A stretch of 64,000 nucleotides of DNA from Ovis canadensis (lineage: Eukaryota > Chordata > Mammalia > Artiodactyla > Bovidae): NCBI RefSeq assembly GCF_042477335.2, contig NC_091255.1, positions 48,214,501-48,278,500 of the forward strand, in the 5' to 3' direction. Each line of letters opens with the position of its first letter. Within the stretch, counting starts at the first letter, position 1. The position numbers and the translations under genes are program-made. Positions 25,438 to 37,200 of the stretch are shown here, one piece after another. The notes below the pieces were generated by a model. It was given only the letters and a program-made list of their open reading frames with translations, had not been told where the DNA came from and made no database searches.

Positions 25438-26198
25438 GGGGCCGGCGGGTGCGGCCGGGGCCGGGCGCTGCGGCGTGCAAGACTGGGGGCCCCGGGCAGG
25501 CCCCGGAGTTCCGGTACCGAGACGAGGCAGAGGACCAGCGGGATGGGGCCGTCGGCGGGGAGGAGAGACCTCTCGACTCCAGCAGGGCCTCCTCCTCCTC
25601 CTGCCGCTGTAGTGGCGACGACTGCTCGTCGCTAGCTCTTCTCTCTTCTCAGCCTCAACTTCAACCCAAAACAAAAACACTCCCCACCTGCCAGCAACGC
25701 CGCTCCTCATTGGGCAGAGCCGCCCGGGCCTCGGAACAGCGTGGGGAGGGGGAGGAGGAGGAGCGCGCCGCGGCGCAGGACCACCCCTCCCCCATCCCCG
25801 GGCAGAGCCCGCGGCCGTCAGCCCAAGAGCTACGGGAGCGCGGCGGCGGCGGTGGCGGCGGCGCGAGCCCGCTCTCGCCTCCAAGGCAGACAAGCCCACC
25901 GCGAGAAGGAGAGGCAGGGAAGTGCCTATGTGTCTGTGTGTATTTGTCTATGGGAGGGGCTGTGGGGCGGGTGCGAGTGCGCGCGTGCTCGCCGACCGGT
26001 GAGAGAGAAGAAAGCAGGACAACTGCACACAGCACCCGAGCCCCCACCTCTCCCCTCCGCGACAGACAGCACGCACCAACCCACCAAGCACTTGAGCTGT
26101 CTTGTCCTCCCAGCCCCTTAAGTCTTGTCGCTTCCCAGTAGCCCGTGTTGGTACACATGTCCTTCCCAGCCACCCAGCTCCCTTCCCCTATCACTCAC

Positions 26199-26246
26199 TG
26201 TCGCCTTGAACCCAAAGTGTAGCAGGCGGTCCCTGCTCGGAGCCAT
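26199..26246 (-). CDS. FBXL20: Alternative upstream first coding exon, probably FBXL20 (MAPSRDRLLHFGFKAT)
   Basis: On the minus strand an ATG in strong context (A at -3, G at +4) opens 16 codons, MAPSRDRLLHFGFKAT, ending exactly at a consensus donor GTGAGT. The exon is 48 nt and leaves in phase 0, the same phase as the proximal FBXL20 exon 760 bp downstream, so either can join the same second exon. I have a partial memory of an FBXL20 isoform with this start but cannot verify it. An independent small minus-strand gene is the alternative; no matching second exon is seen between here and 25,437. The N-terminal swap would leave the F-box and LRR domains unchanged. Confidence 0.7.
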
Positions 26247-26280
26247 TTTCCTCCTTTCTGGTAGTTTCTAGATTGGGGCA

Positions 26281-26345
26281 GTGCTGCTGCTGCTTTCGCC
26301 GCCGCCGCTGTTGCCGCCGCTGCTGCCGCCTCCCCCGCCTCCGTG
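26281..26345 (-). repeat. GCN trinucleotide tract in the presumed 5' UTR
   Basis: Interrupted GCC/GCT/CTG triplets run for about 60 bp just upstream of the distal FBXL20 start codon. On the gene strand they read GGC/GGN/AGC triplets in the leader. One frame encodes an alanine run but this is not the frame of the start codon at 26,246. Confidence 0.7.
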
Positions 26346-26620
26346 GATTGCATTACCGGGTGTTGCAGTGAGGCTTGGGGGGCCGCTGTGGGGCGTGGAT
26401 CTCCCTGTGCATGGATTCGGGGGCACAGTTGCGTTGCCGTCTGCTCTGGGGACGAGCAGCGAGGCCGCACCTTGTGCCTTGTGGTCAGGGGATGCAGTGC
26501 AGAAGCTGGACGACCATTTCTTTAGCTGGGGGATGGGCGCGCTTTGGTGGAGGTGGGGGCGGGTGAGACAGAAAGGCCTTGGCTTCCCCCGCCCCTCCGC
26601 CGCCCGACCGCCGCTGGCAC

Positions 26621-26701
26621 CCAATGGGCTCTAGCGCTTACCCGCCCTCCAATCAGCGCTCTGGTTGGTGAGAGCCTGATCCTGACGCCACTTTGGCGGG
26701 A
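26621..26701 (-). promoter_or_regulatory. CCAAT pair and E2F-like site upstream of distal FBXL20 exon
   Basis: CCAAT occurs at 26,621-26,625 and 26,649-26,653 (ATTGG as read on the gene strand), about 28 bp apart. TTTGGCGGGA, a match to the E2F consensus, lies at 26,692-26,701. They are 375-455 bp upstream of the distal start codon, consistent with a proximal promoter for that exon. Factor binding by NF-Y and E2F is inferred from motif only. Confidence 0.55.
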
Positions 26702-26799
26702 GAAACAAGCGTGTCTGAACGAGTAGGCGGGGCGGGGCGGTGCGGCGCGGCGCGGCGCGGAGCGGGGTGGGGGGAGCGTGGGACGGACAACTTGCCCAG

Positions 26800-27875
26800 T
26801 GGTTAACATTCTCTCTCTTTCCATAGAAGCTGGGTTGTGTCATGGTATGTCATAGTATACTTTAGCAATTCCAGGTCTCGAAACTTATGATCTGATTTCT
26901 ATGAAATAAGGAATGTTTACTTTTAGAGCGGAAAACCACAGAATTATATCCCAAAGATAAAATATTAGAAACTATATCACAAATTCTAGCAGTCCTGGCT
27001 GGACCACTTCTAATTGTATTCCGAAGTAGATGATTTTGTTTTCCTACCACTTTTCCTTTGCACTTTCAGTGACTGGCTTATTATGAATGTCAGATTTAAG
27101 AGATGAGCTTACTTTAAGAACAAGCGCAGAGATCTTTTCAACGGGCACATTTTACCTGAAAGGCTTATCCTTCCAAGCACTTTTTAAAAATTAACTGTTT
27201 TTTTTTTTTTAAATCTTAGAAAGGACTTCCTAAGCAAGGAAACCAGCTTCAGAAACTTATTCTCAAGCCCAGACACCCAGGTCTAGATATTACAGCCTCC
27301 TCTTGTCCCAGACATTGTTAATGTTACTGCTTCACGTCCATCAAATAAAAACAACCTTATGGTTGCATCTCATCTTACAGCCTCGAAGAAGGCAATGGCA
27401 CCCCACTCCAGTACTCTTGCCTGGAAAATCCCATGGACAGAGGAACCTGGTGGGCTGCAGTCCATGGGGTCGCTAAGAGTCAGACACACTGAGCGACTTC
27501 ACTTTTACTTCTCACTTTCATGCACTGGAGAAGGAAATGGCAAGCCACTCCAGTGTTCTTGCCTGGAGAATCCCAGGGACGGGGGAGCCTGGTGGGCTGC
27601 CGTCTATGGGGTCGCACTGAGTCCGACAGGACTGAAGCGACTTAGCAGCAGCAGCATCTTAGAGTTTTCTAAGAACTACTGATGAATTTGGTGACAGAGG
27701 CCTGCAAAAGATAGTAAAAGTGGCTTGAGCAAGATAAGTCAGATGAAAACTTCCACAGGTTTTTCTCTAATTTCAATTATCCTTTCCAGTTAACCCATTA
27801 TCAAGTACTACTCAGGAGACTTTTTTACTTTGTTAAATTTTTTTGATTGGATTTTTTAAAAGCTGAATAAACAAA
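26800..27875. other. FBXL20-MED1 intergenic stretch
   Basis: AT-rich sequence between the FBXL20 island and the MED1 poly(A) signal. Its only recognisable element is the BOV-A2 pair at about 27,384-27,655. No gene seen. Confidence 0.6.
27384..27655 (+). mobile_element. BOV-A2 dimeric SINE
   Basis: GAAGAAGGCAATGGCACCCC to CGACTTAGCAGCAGCAG. The flanking CATCTTA at 27,371 and 27,655 is a probable target duplication. Confidence 0.9.
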
Positions 27876-30800
27876 AGCATTCAAAAGTTAAAAATTTATT
27901 ACACATACGCATGATGCTTTTTATCAAAGAAATTTATTTGCATGTAAATAAACACATTTTTGTAATGTTTTGGGAAAAAAATCCCACAGATTTTTGTCTA
28001 CTTTCAAAAAAATGAAAAACCCCAAAGTATTTACAGAACGGCCATATGCACAGAAAATCAAATTTGAAAGTTTTTTTAGAAAAGACCCTCCCCAACTGCT
28101 CCTGATGTACATTTTAAAAACGCAAAATTTAAAGCTCAGTTTTTCTACAACTGAGCATGTTTCCCAACCTAGCTTCTGAGATGTTAGGTACTTCCTACCC
28201 CTCAAAAAAACTTTAAGGGTAGAAATAAAGAGGGAGGGAGATTTAGGAACAAAAGGTTAAAAAAATGAGACTGCCAAGGGATTGTGAATGAGTTTCCTAT
28301 ACTGGAATCTGCTTTAAGTGACTCAGCTGGATACTATGACTCACTGGCTCCCTGGAAGGTTTCTTTTCAGAATTCATGATAGTGCTGCCCTGTATTTTCA
28401 GACCTAGGCCTTAAGGTAAATCCTTCCAAGAGCCACCAACCTCAAGCCTAGTTTTGGCAATTATATCCTGTTTCATTTCATGCCTCCCCCCATACTTATT
28501 TTAAAAGAAACTGATTTTTTGAACCTGGAATCTTCATGTACATCAGAGCAGGTTTTGACCAAGAACCCCTAACATGAAGCCAAAAGACAAGAGGAATCAG
28601 GTCAAACTAAGAATACATAAGACACCAGCAGCAGAAGATAGGTAGAAGTTGACTTCATGTCCTTGTCGTCTTTTGAAACAGAAGAATGAGTACACCTAGA
28701 CAGGAGGGAGGTGTCCCAGGCTTGGTTTATTCTGCCTCTTCTCCTCCACCCTGTGGAGAAATGCAGTGCTCCCTGGTTCTCAGGCAGGGTGAAGCAGTTT
28801 AGCCCCGGCTCCCTGTTAAGCAAGTTCAGATGCTGGGTCAGTGTGTGGGGTGTGCCCATCGACAATTCAGGGGCTTATCCTTCATCCAGATCCTAACTCG
28901 GAATTCTTTGATCTGGGATGAAGACAGAAAGAGAGAAAAAGCTTCCCAGTTTACTCATTTTGGTATTTGTTGGCTCTACTTGGGGGAGCTGAGCCCCTGA
29001 TATTATGCAGTACATTCCCCATACTTTCCCCACCCAAACTTAAAACCATTTTAACTTTTTTTTTTTTTCCTGCAGAAACCAATGGGATAAGATTCCAAAC
29101 TAGGTGAGAAACTTGTGAGAAATCCAACCTGGTTGTATGTCTGAGAGGCTGCTACTGTATCAGCATCACAAGATAAAGCACTCTGGTATCACCTTGCCCA
29201 TGTCCTCCTTAGTGTCACCCAAGACATTTGACTCTGATACGGTAACCGATAACTTTTCTTGCTCCACTGTGCAATGTTTCGTTTCCTACTTCTTATTACC
29301 TTGGGACACAAAAGTGGCAGAGTTGTTGAGAGCTGATGACCAGAAAAGGGAGAACACTAAAGGAAATCAGAGACAGTCAGGAAAGAAAGCCAAAGCTGAT
29401 TTTCCAACTCTATGCTAACTCCAACCTGCAGAAAGAGCTGAATATAGAAATCTTCAGTATCTGATGAAGTCACTCCACTTATGACACACACACACACAAA
29501 TGAATCACCTGGCTTTTTTTTTTTTTTTTTAATCCAGAAGAGTTGTGCTGGGGATCGTGCCCCATCCTGCTGATACAGATCCTGAATGGAATCATCAGGA
29601 ATGGCACAGTGCAGGTGTCAAAATCAAAGTAAGGCCGCAGAATTTTGAGAGGACCCTCCAAATACTGAGAACTTGTGTTGCACTCAAATGGTCTCCTGGA
29701 TTTCTATATGTATGAGAAGGGCTTCTTATTGATGTCCCCCAGAATCCAGACTCAGACCTGTTCTTCCAAAAAGGTCCAATTGTGTTGCTACATAGTAGCA
29801 AGGGTTTATCTTCATGCCCACCTAGCATTCCAGGCCCCCATTACTTCAAGTGAGCTTGAAAACTGTTTTAAGTGAACTATGGCTGCAGATTTTTTACTGT
29901 TTTATCTAAGGGAGCATACAGTGGAGTGATTAAAGTCTGGACTCCTTATCCTTGTGATGAAGGGAAACAAGGAGCCCAGTTCTTAGGAATGGCATCAGTT
30001 CTCCTACAAACAAAATGCTGGGACGTGGACTTTTGGCACATTGTAGAAATAGGAGAACTATGAATTCTGTAATGGTTTTCATGCCACTGGGTCAGGGAGG
30101 CTATCCCACTTTTAAACTTTACTGCATTTGAAAACATGTTTACATCCCAAAAAGCCAGCCGAGCTTTCTTTAAAGCAAAAAGAAACTATAAATCAATACC
30201 TCCACAGAAAGATAACTCCTAATATTCCTATGATGTCTGAACCCTACGAAAAACCTCCTATAACAAAAACACCATTTTGGTTTTCTACTTGACTCCAAAG
30301 GTGGGCTCTGACTGATCTGCTTCAGCTTGATACTACATTACCAGCATAAGCCACAAGCTCCCTACCAGCAAATAAGCCTCCTTGCCTCCCATCATTTTGA
30401 ACCCTGAACCTCATAGAATTAGAAAAAACACTGTATAAAAGCAAACAGATAAAGGGTTAAAATGTTACAAATAAATAGCTAAAATCATCTTCCCTCCCCA
30501 ATCACTCCTCTAAGAAACAGACACCAAACATTACTTAAGTGTCCAAAATGACCCAAGTCCTTCATTTGCCCCTGCCTCAATGGACAACTACCCAAAGGTG
30601 AACAACCTTCATGCATATGCATCAAGGAATGTATTGCTTTTTCATTTTCTGCCCAGCCCTTCAAATACATGCACTAAAATGAGTTTAAAACATGGCCTAA
30701 AAATGGAAAAAGGGAGAAAAAATATATATGAATATTTCCCACAAAACTGTTTCCCACCCTTCCCTCTCCCTAAGCCCTTCCCACCCCCTCCCTTTCATAA

Positions 30801-31048
30801 GCAAATATTTTAAAACTTTTTTTTTTTTTCCTGGCAAAGGAACAAGTGATTTGTGGTAACCAGAATCAAACCCTATGGTCTCTTTAGTAGGGTCCGGCTA
30901 TGCCTTTCAAAATTCATCCCACTTGGTGTCAAAGCCATGCCATTTAAGATTCTTAAATACAAAATCAGACCTGTCTGACTCACTCCTTATGGTGATTTGC
31001 CTATACACTTAGTTCTTCTCTGGCCATATTTTTGCTTTAAATAGGTTC
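27875..31048 (-). other. MED1: MED1 3' UTR
   Basis: Directly downstream of the MED1 stop codon lie about 3.17 kb without a single SINE or LINE insertion that I can recognise, against roughly one per kb elsewhere in the window. This is typical of a long transcribed 3' UTR under constraint. It holds poly-T tracts (oligo-A in the mRNA) near 29,514 and 30,817 and a short CA run at 29,484-29,499. Confidence 0.8.
27895..27938 (-). promoter_or_regulatory. MED1: MED1 candidate poly(A) signals
   Basis: AATAAA occurs on the minus strand at 27,933-27,938 and again at 27,895-27,900, giving cleavage around 27,870-27,920. They lie at the end of the repeat-free 3' stretch and leave a 3' UTR of about 3.15 kb, near the length I expect for mammalian MED1. 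An internal AATAAA at 28,726-28,731 could give a shorter form. Confidence 0.6.
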
Positions 31049-34000
31049 CTAGTTGCCAATCAGGGCCACATCCATAAGATCGTCATCTTCCTCCCCAATC
31101 ATAAAGTCAGGGCTGAGCCTTGAGGGCCTGTCTGTAGATAAGATTGTGTTACTTGTCATAGACAAGGACTGGTCTGAAGAGATGGGTGATTTAGACCAAC
31201 TCTCTGGCTTGATGCTATGAGATTTTTTCTTGTCTCGGTCTTTGTCCCGGTCCCTATCTTTGTCTTTTACTTTCTTCTTTTCTTTTTTGTGCTTCTTATG
31301 CTTCTCTGTGCTGTATTCTGGAAGAGGTCGGATGCCATCATCTGAGCTAGGACTGTTCTGATAAGATTTCTCTGCTATGGAGGAGCCTGACTCACTTTCA
31401 CTGTCCAGATTCTGGGGGGTATATGCTGGTGACTTACTATGGCTGGGAGAGCCACGCTCATGCTTTGGAGTGGAACCACTGATGAGTGGAGAGCCATAGT
31501 TTTTGGAAGAGGCCATCTGAGGCCTAAGCCCTTCTCCACCACCTTCCCCAGGTTTCTGCAAAGTCACTTTGGCTTTAATGCTGGGGGATCCCCCATCATG
31601 CTTGCTGATGATAATTTTTGCCACACCCGTGCTCCCCACATTTTTAGACTCTGAGGTCTTCTTAGATGAATCCACTGAGCCCCCCGAGGTGGAAACCTTT
31701 GATTTGTCTTTATCACTTTTCTCACGCTTGCCCTGGAACTCTCCTCCAGACATGTTATGTTTGGAGGACACAGGATGGCTAGAATTTGTGCTCACCCCCA
31801 TTTGGCCGTCCATTGGGTCTTCACCCCCAGGGCCACTGGTGACAACCCCATGCTTCAGTTTATCTATGACAGCTGTTAAAGACGGCTTCTTATTTCTGCT
31901 GGGAGATTTCCCTTTGGAACTCCCATGCTGGTTCTGAGAGGATGACATGGAAGAGCCACTTGAGGAAAAGGAAGAGGAAGATGCTGTACAAGAGTTAGAT
32001 GATGGGGGAGTTTTCTGAGACAATGAGCCTGAGGATCCTAACCCTGAAGATGACTTCATGCCGGTGCTTGAACTAGTTCCAGACATGTGAGAACCACCAG
32101 AACCTGAACTGATAGGGGACTTGGCTTTAGAGGATGGGGGAGTCCCAGGAACAGGCTTCATTGGAGAGGCAAGCTTATCAGAGCCTCCAGGTGGCCTTGA
32201 ATGGGAAGGGGATATGTTTGGTTTACTTAAAGAAGGATTCATAAGTGATGATGGCTTCCCTTGAGGTTTCATCTTGGTGCTGCTGGAGCCACTGCTCAGT
32301 CCATGCTTGGTAATAGGAGAGGAGCCTGGCTTTCCCCCAGACTGGGATGAATTTTTGGACTGGCTAGATCCAGAAGACCCTTGGCTAGAATATATACTGC
32401 TACTTAACTTAGAACTTGATGAACCTTCTGATTTACTGCTTTTCATCTTGCCTGAGTTGGAAGCAGAAGATAAGGAAGAATGGCTATGGTGGCTTTTACT
32501 TCCTGAGGAAGACACAGAACCACTGCTGGTATACTGACTGTGAGAAGAGGGCTTGCCCACCATCACAGTTCCCTTAGGAATCTGAATAGTAATTTTGGGA
32601 ATGGGTGGTGTGGCCACACCTGGGGGAGTCTGAGATCGTCCTGAACTGCCTGGAGATTTGGATCCACCTGTACTAGTAGGTGGGGTGAAAGGTCGGTTAG
32701 AAGAACTGTGAGATGGAGACTTTCCCTCAGTGTCTGCCTTCTTCCGCTTTGGAGGCTTATCTTTGCTTTTGCCATCATTAGAAGGGGTTCGACTGCGCTT
32801 CCCTGGTTTGCTGTCTAATCCTGTCCCTGACAGACTACTATTACTGGCACCATTGCCTTCCTTTACTCTCTTTTGAGTCTTTTCTTTCCCTAAGTCCCCA
32901 GTGGTCAATAAAGGACTCTGGCTACCACTGTGATGCTCCATAAGATCTGTAGGACCCAAAGCCTTACCAGCCACTGCTATAATACTGAAATCAACCGTGT
33001 CAGCTTGGCTATTGCCTTTAAACTTAGTCTCCCCATTATCACCTCCAAGCATTGGCACCCCCAAAGTATTTAGTGCCTGAGATGCAAATCCTTTGAAATC
33101 ATCATTATCTCCACTTTGGCTGCTTTCATCAAAATATTCTTCTCCAAAACCACTTTGGCTCTGGCTGTTCAACAAATCAGGATTGAAATCTACTCCATCA
33201 GGAAAAAAATGATTGGTAGGTGAGTCACTACTGGGGCTGCCAGCAGCATCTGCAATAAGGTCAGCTGGATCAGTGTATGGATTTTCATTATTATTGGCTT
33301 GAAAGACATCAGGGTCAAAGAGGGCACTCTGAGAATGCCCAGAGCTTGAAGAATCTCGAACAGGGGTGCCAATGGGTGGACAATCGTCACTAGTGCTGGG
33401 AAGCTTAGAAGCTTCTTCTGCAATGTCTGAAAGGATATCAGTTACATCTGGGCCAATGCTGTCTGAACTGGATAGTCGGACCATCCTTTGAATACTGGGT
33501 TGGGGGTGAGGTACTGGTTGCGGGTAAGTTGTTGGGGGAGTACTACACTGGCTTGGAGCTGGAGTGATGTGTGGCGTATCCAGCGTGTCAGCTGTCATGT
33601 TGACATCAAAGATAGGGTTTTGTGAGTCAACATCCATTGAAAATAGCTCCCTCTGAAAGTCATCTTCAGTCTGGTGCTTTGGTTTGTCAGGTGGTAATCT
33701 TGATGACTTCTTCTTCTTTGTCTTGTTGCTTCCCGAGCACATTTCCATCCGGGGTGAGCCGGAAGAGGAGTTCTGCCTTTCTAAAGGGCTGCTTCCATAA
33801 AGGGTTGAGAAATCCTGGGCAGGATTATCTTTAAGAAGGTTCATGAGCATCGGGTGGTTCTTGGTGTTGCCGGCCATCGAAGAGACAGGTGGCGGCGTGT
33901 GATGAGGAGGGGTCGGACTCGAGCCAATGGTAGACCCCCCGTTCCCTGTGATTTGCAACAAACTGGTAAGAATTGGGTTCTGAGATACCTTGCTGAAGTC

Positions 34001-34280
34001 CTCCCCATGGCCCACCGACTCATGCCGATCTTTGATGCTCATGCTCATATTAAACAAGGTGGTAATGGGACCCCCCGGAAAGGTGTTGGTTGGTGTAGTG
34101 GTACCACTCATTGGGTTGTTGCCTGTGGTCATGCCATACCCTGGGCTGCTAGCCGGGGGCAGGTTCTTTTTCACCATGTCTTCAACTGTCTCTGCAATGA
34201 GAGACAGTGCTGGGGTGTCGGCCTGAATGGTTTCAGCTTTCCTCCGAATAGCTCTCATCGTCACAGGAATCGACATACAT
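31049..34280 (-). CDS. MED1: MED1 exon 17: nuclear-receptor boxes and disordered C-terminal region
   Basis: A single 3,232-nt exon carries two thirds of the protein (residues 501-1576) and ends in TAG at 31,049-31,051. In order: the end of the Med1 domain; LXXLL boxes at 604-608 and 645-649 that bind nuclear-receptor AF-2 surfaces; a Thr/Pro-rich stretch; a Lys/Arg patch (KPPKRKKAD) next to Thr1032; about 400 residues of Ser/Gly-rich low complexity; and a tail of alternating Lys and Asp/Arg before the conserved GEEDDDLMDVALIGN end. In human MED1 this disordered region drives Pol II condensates. Length differences from the human protein I remember are short in-frame changes in the Ser runs and the KDRD tail. 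Confidence 0.98.
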
Positions 34281-37200
34281 CTGTAAAATAAGATGGAAAA
34301 AACAAAATGAACAATGCACTAGCTGCTGCTTAAACCAATTTTTCATTTGAGATAAAGGCTTTACTTTTGTCTTAAGTAAAGATTTGCAATAAACAGTTTT
34401 CAGGTAAGGCAGATACCCTGTAAGGCAGGAGCAGTTCTGTAAAATGCCAGAGCTTTGGATATACCCAAGAATCTGGAGGAAGACTTCCCTGATGGTCCAG
34501 TGGGTAAGACTCCACACTCCCAACGTAGGATGCCTGATTTTGATCCCTGGTAAGGAACTAGATCCCACATGCCACAACAAAAGATCCACATGCCACAACT
34601 AAGAGCTGGCACAGCCAAATAAATATTTTATATGAATGAATGAATAAATAAAAAGAATCTGGAAGGAATTCCCTGGTGGTCTAGTGGTTAGGACTCCAAG
34701 CTTTCACTGCTGCGGGCCCAGGGATGGGGAACTGATATCTTGCAAGCCACACAGAGCAGCCACAAAAAAAAAAAAAAAAAGTCTGGACCAGGAGGCAATC
34801 ATCAACCTCCTTTGACATGCCACCAAAAACAAACCAATTATAAACAAAAGTCCAAATAATTAGATACCATACTGAACTAAAATAAAACTGGTTAATAATG
34901 ACCTCAGTAAGAAAATGCCCTCCTTTGGGGATGTCACATATGATTAATGGTGTAACGGTATATACAATTTATCTTAATTGATGAACCACTAGAAAAATCT
35001 CTTGACCCATCAAATTCTATACTTAAATAGCTTAAATCACCCCAAAGCTATACTGTGAAAAGTACCACCACTGGCAGGAAATCCTTTTTATTTTAAAGCA
35101 AAGCACTTTTTATGTTACAGATAAATTTATGTTTATAAACATGTTTGAAAACAATTTGCTCTAGACTATGTCAACAACCTTTCTTAAAAGACCAGATAGT
35201 AATACGACGACTTTTTAAGATTATATGGTTTCTGTCCAACTACTCTGCCATCTTAGCTCAAAAGCTACCGTAGACAGTATATAAAGGAACAGGCACATGT
35301 TCATTTACAGGCATGTCTTATGTGTCAATAAAATTTATTTTTATTTACTAAACAGACCACTCATACCTGCTCTAAAAAATCTTGAAATTACATATTAATG
35401 CTTCCAGCAAGTTGAATGGCTAAAGTATCTTCCCACATACTGCTGTTTGACGTATTACATGTGTTTTTTTACAAAAATGACACAGAGGAAAAGTGAAAAA
35501 AAGATCTACATCTTTTTTCAGCTCTCTCCCTCATAAAAGAGCCCTAACACTGGGTCTGAAGTTACCTACTTTACTTCCTGTTACGCTCATGAGATTTATA
35601 AAATCAAAAACTCATATTGCTTCTAGTTCCAAAAGCAGAGATGTGTGAATTCAAAGCAGTGACTAAATGCCTTCCTCCTAAATTTCTAATTCATTTATTA
35701 CTGAAAACAGCATTCTTTATACACCTCTTAATGGTACTCTGATGAAAAAGGGCCAGTGCTACCTTTGAACAACTTTGGCAATGAAGTCATCTGTGCAAAT
35801 GAGTGCATCTGACAGCCCCTTGTAGAGTTTACAGCTCACATGTGTTGAGTCCTGCACATCCATTACCACTGAAAAACAAAACATATAGGAGGTGTTTAGG
35901 ATGGGTTTGGCTTCAGTTTCTGACTTTTCAAGAAGAGATAAAAGGACCAAACTGCTACCCTGAGAGAGGTGCTAGCCACCCACATAACTCACCACACACC
36001 AGGGAGTCATTCACAGGGTGCTGAAAAGACACGCTGAAACGAGACTCCGAGAGGGGACACACTTCAAATTGGAGAAGCCCTGGAGAATCTAAAAGGCAAA
36101 GAAAAGGATCATAAAATAATCAACCAGATAAAAAGACTTGAGATATGTAAATAGTAATCATTAATTATGAAATCCTTTCTCTCCCTCACCGAAACTAAAT
36201 CCCACATATTTTTTTAAAAACATAAAACCCACTGGCACTCACAGGTGATTGAAGAAATCAGATTCCTAAGAATCTAACAGTTTATGTTATAAATACTCTT
36301 AAACAAAGTAAACTTCAGTTTTTTTTAATGAAGATATTTAATCCCTAAATTGATAGAGTCCTTGGCAGATATAAACATCCTGCCTTGAAAATCAATGCTG
36401 AAAATAAATGTGGCCAAGAGGAGCTTCTCATTCTATTCGATAAGCAGACATCAGAATCACTGTCATAAACCCTGCTTTCTACTAGTATACAGCTGTTAGC
36501 TATACATTCCATAGTGTGGTAAACATGGGTGTAGAGAATACAATCTAAAATGATATATTTATGCGAAATACACTTACATATAACTATCATCATTGGTTTC
36601 TAAGCCAAACATGCTGAAAGCCCAGAGACAAGAATTATATACTTTCTTGGAAAAAGTATGCACCTCTGTAGGACTAACTTTATAACTATCTCACAAAAAC
36701 TCATTTTTAAATGCTCTAAAGCTATGTGGATAATCTCCTAGGACTGAGATACATGAAACAGAAGGGTCATAAGGATACTTGCACATGCTCTGTGTCATTA
36801 CTTCAACTTTCCAAAATTTTTCGTTTCTGGAACAATTCTCATTCCCATAAAATATATGTCCTGGTTTACCTTCTGGGTTTCTTCTTGCCTACCATTTGGC
36901 ACAGTTCTATCACCGAAATGTTTACAACTAATGTAAAAAATTAACTATGATCAACTTAGAGCAGCCAAAATTCATATCAAGATTTCTAAGAGCAAACTGT
37001 GAAAAACATCAGCATTCCAGAATCCTGGGAGAGAAAGAAAAAGCACAGGTCTCACCTGTTTTTAAGCTGTATGACAAAATTCTCCAAAGAAGGTGGAGAA
37101 AATATACTCATGATTAAAACGTGAGAAGCACTGCCTAACAACCTAAAATTTAGGTGTCAAGAACTCTCTTCCTACAAAATCTCAAATTATACCTTATATA

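Larger units (their letters stand above)
25100..26790. promoter_or_regulatory. FBXL20: FBXL20 CpG island and promoter region
   Basis: Base composition shifts abruptly from AT-rich intron to GC- and CpG-rich sequence over about 1.7 kb, covering both FBXL20 first exons. There is no TATA box at an obvious position, as expected of a CpG-island promoter. The upper part, above the distal exon, carries two CCAAT boxes and an E2F-like site. Long open frames on both strands here (up to 258 codons) are by-products of GC-rich, stop-poor sequence. Confidence 0.85.

Noticed and set aside
25123-25899. 258-codon open frame on the minus strand as a separate new gene
   Set aside because: It contains the true FBXL20 start exon but reads through its splice donor into the intron; the rest is GC-rich leader and intron.
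25449-26141. 230-codon plus-strand open frame in the CpG island
   Set aside because: Pro/Arg/Gly/Ser-rich translation typical of stop-poor CpG sequence, with no family resemblance and opposite to FBXL20.
33854-34291. Plus-strand 145-codon open frame opposite MED1 exon 17
   Set aside because: Antisense shadow of the long MED1 coding exon.
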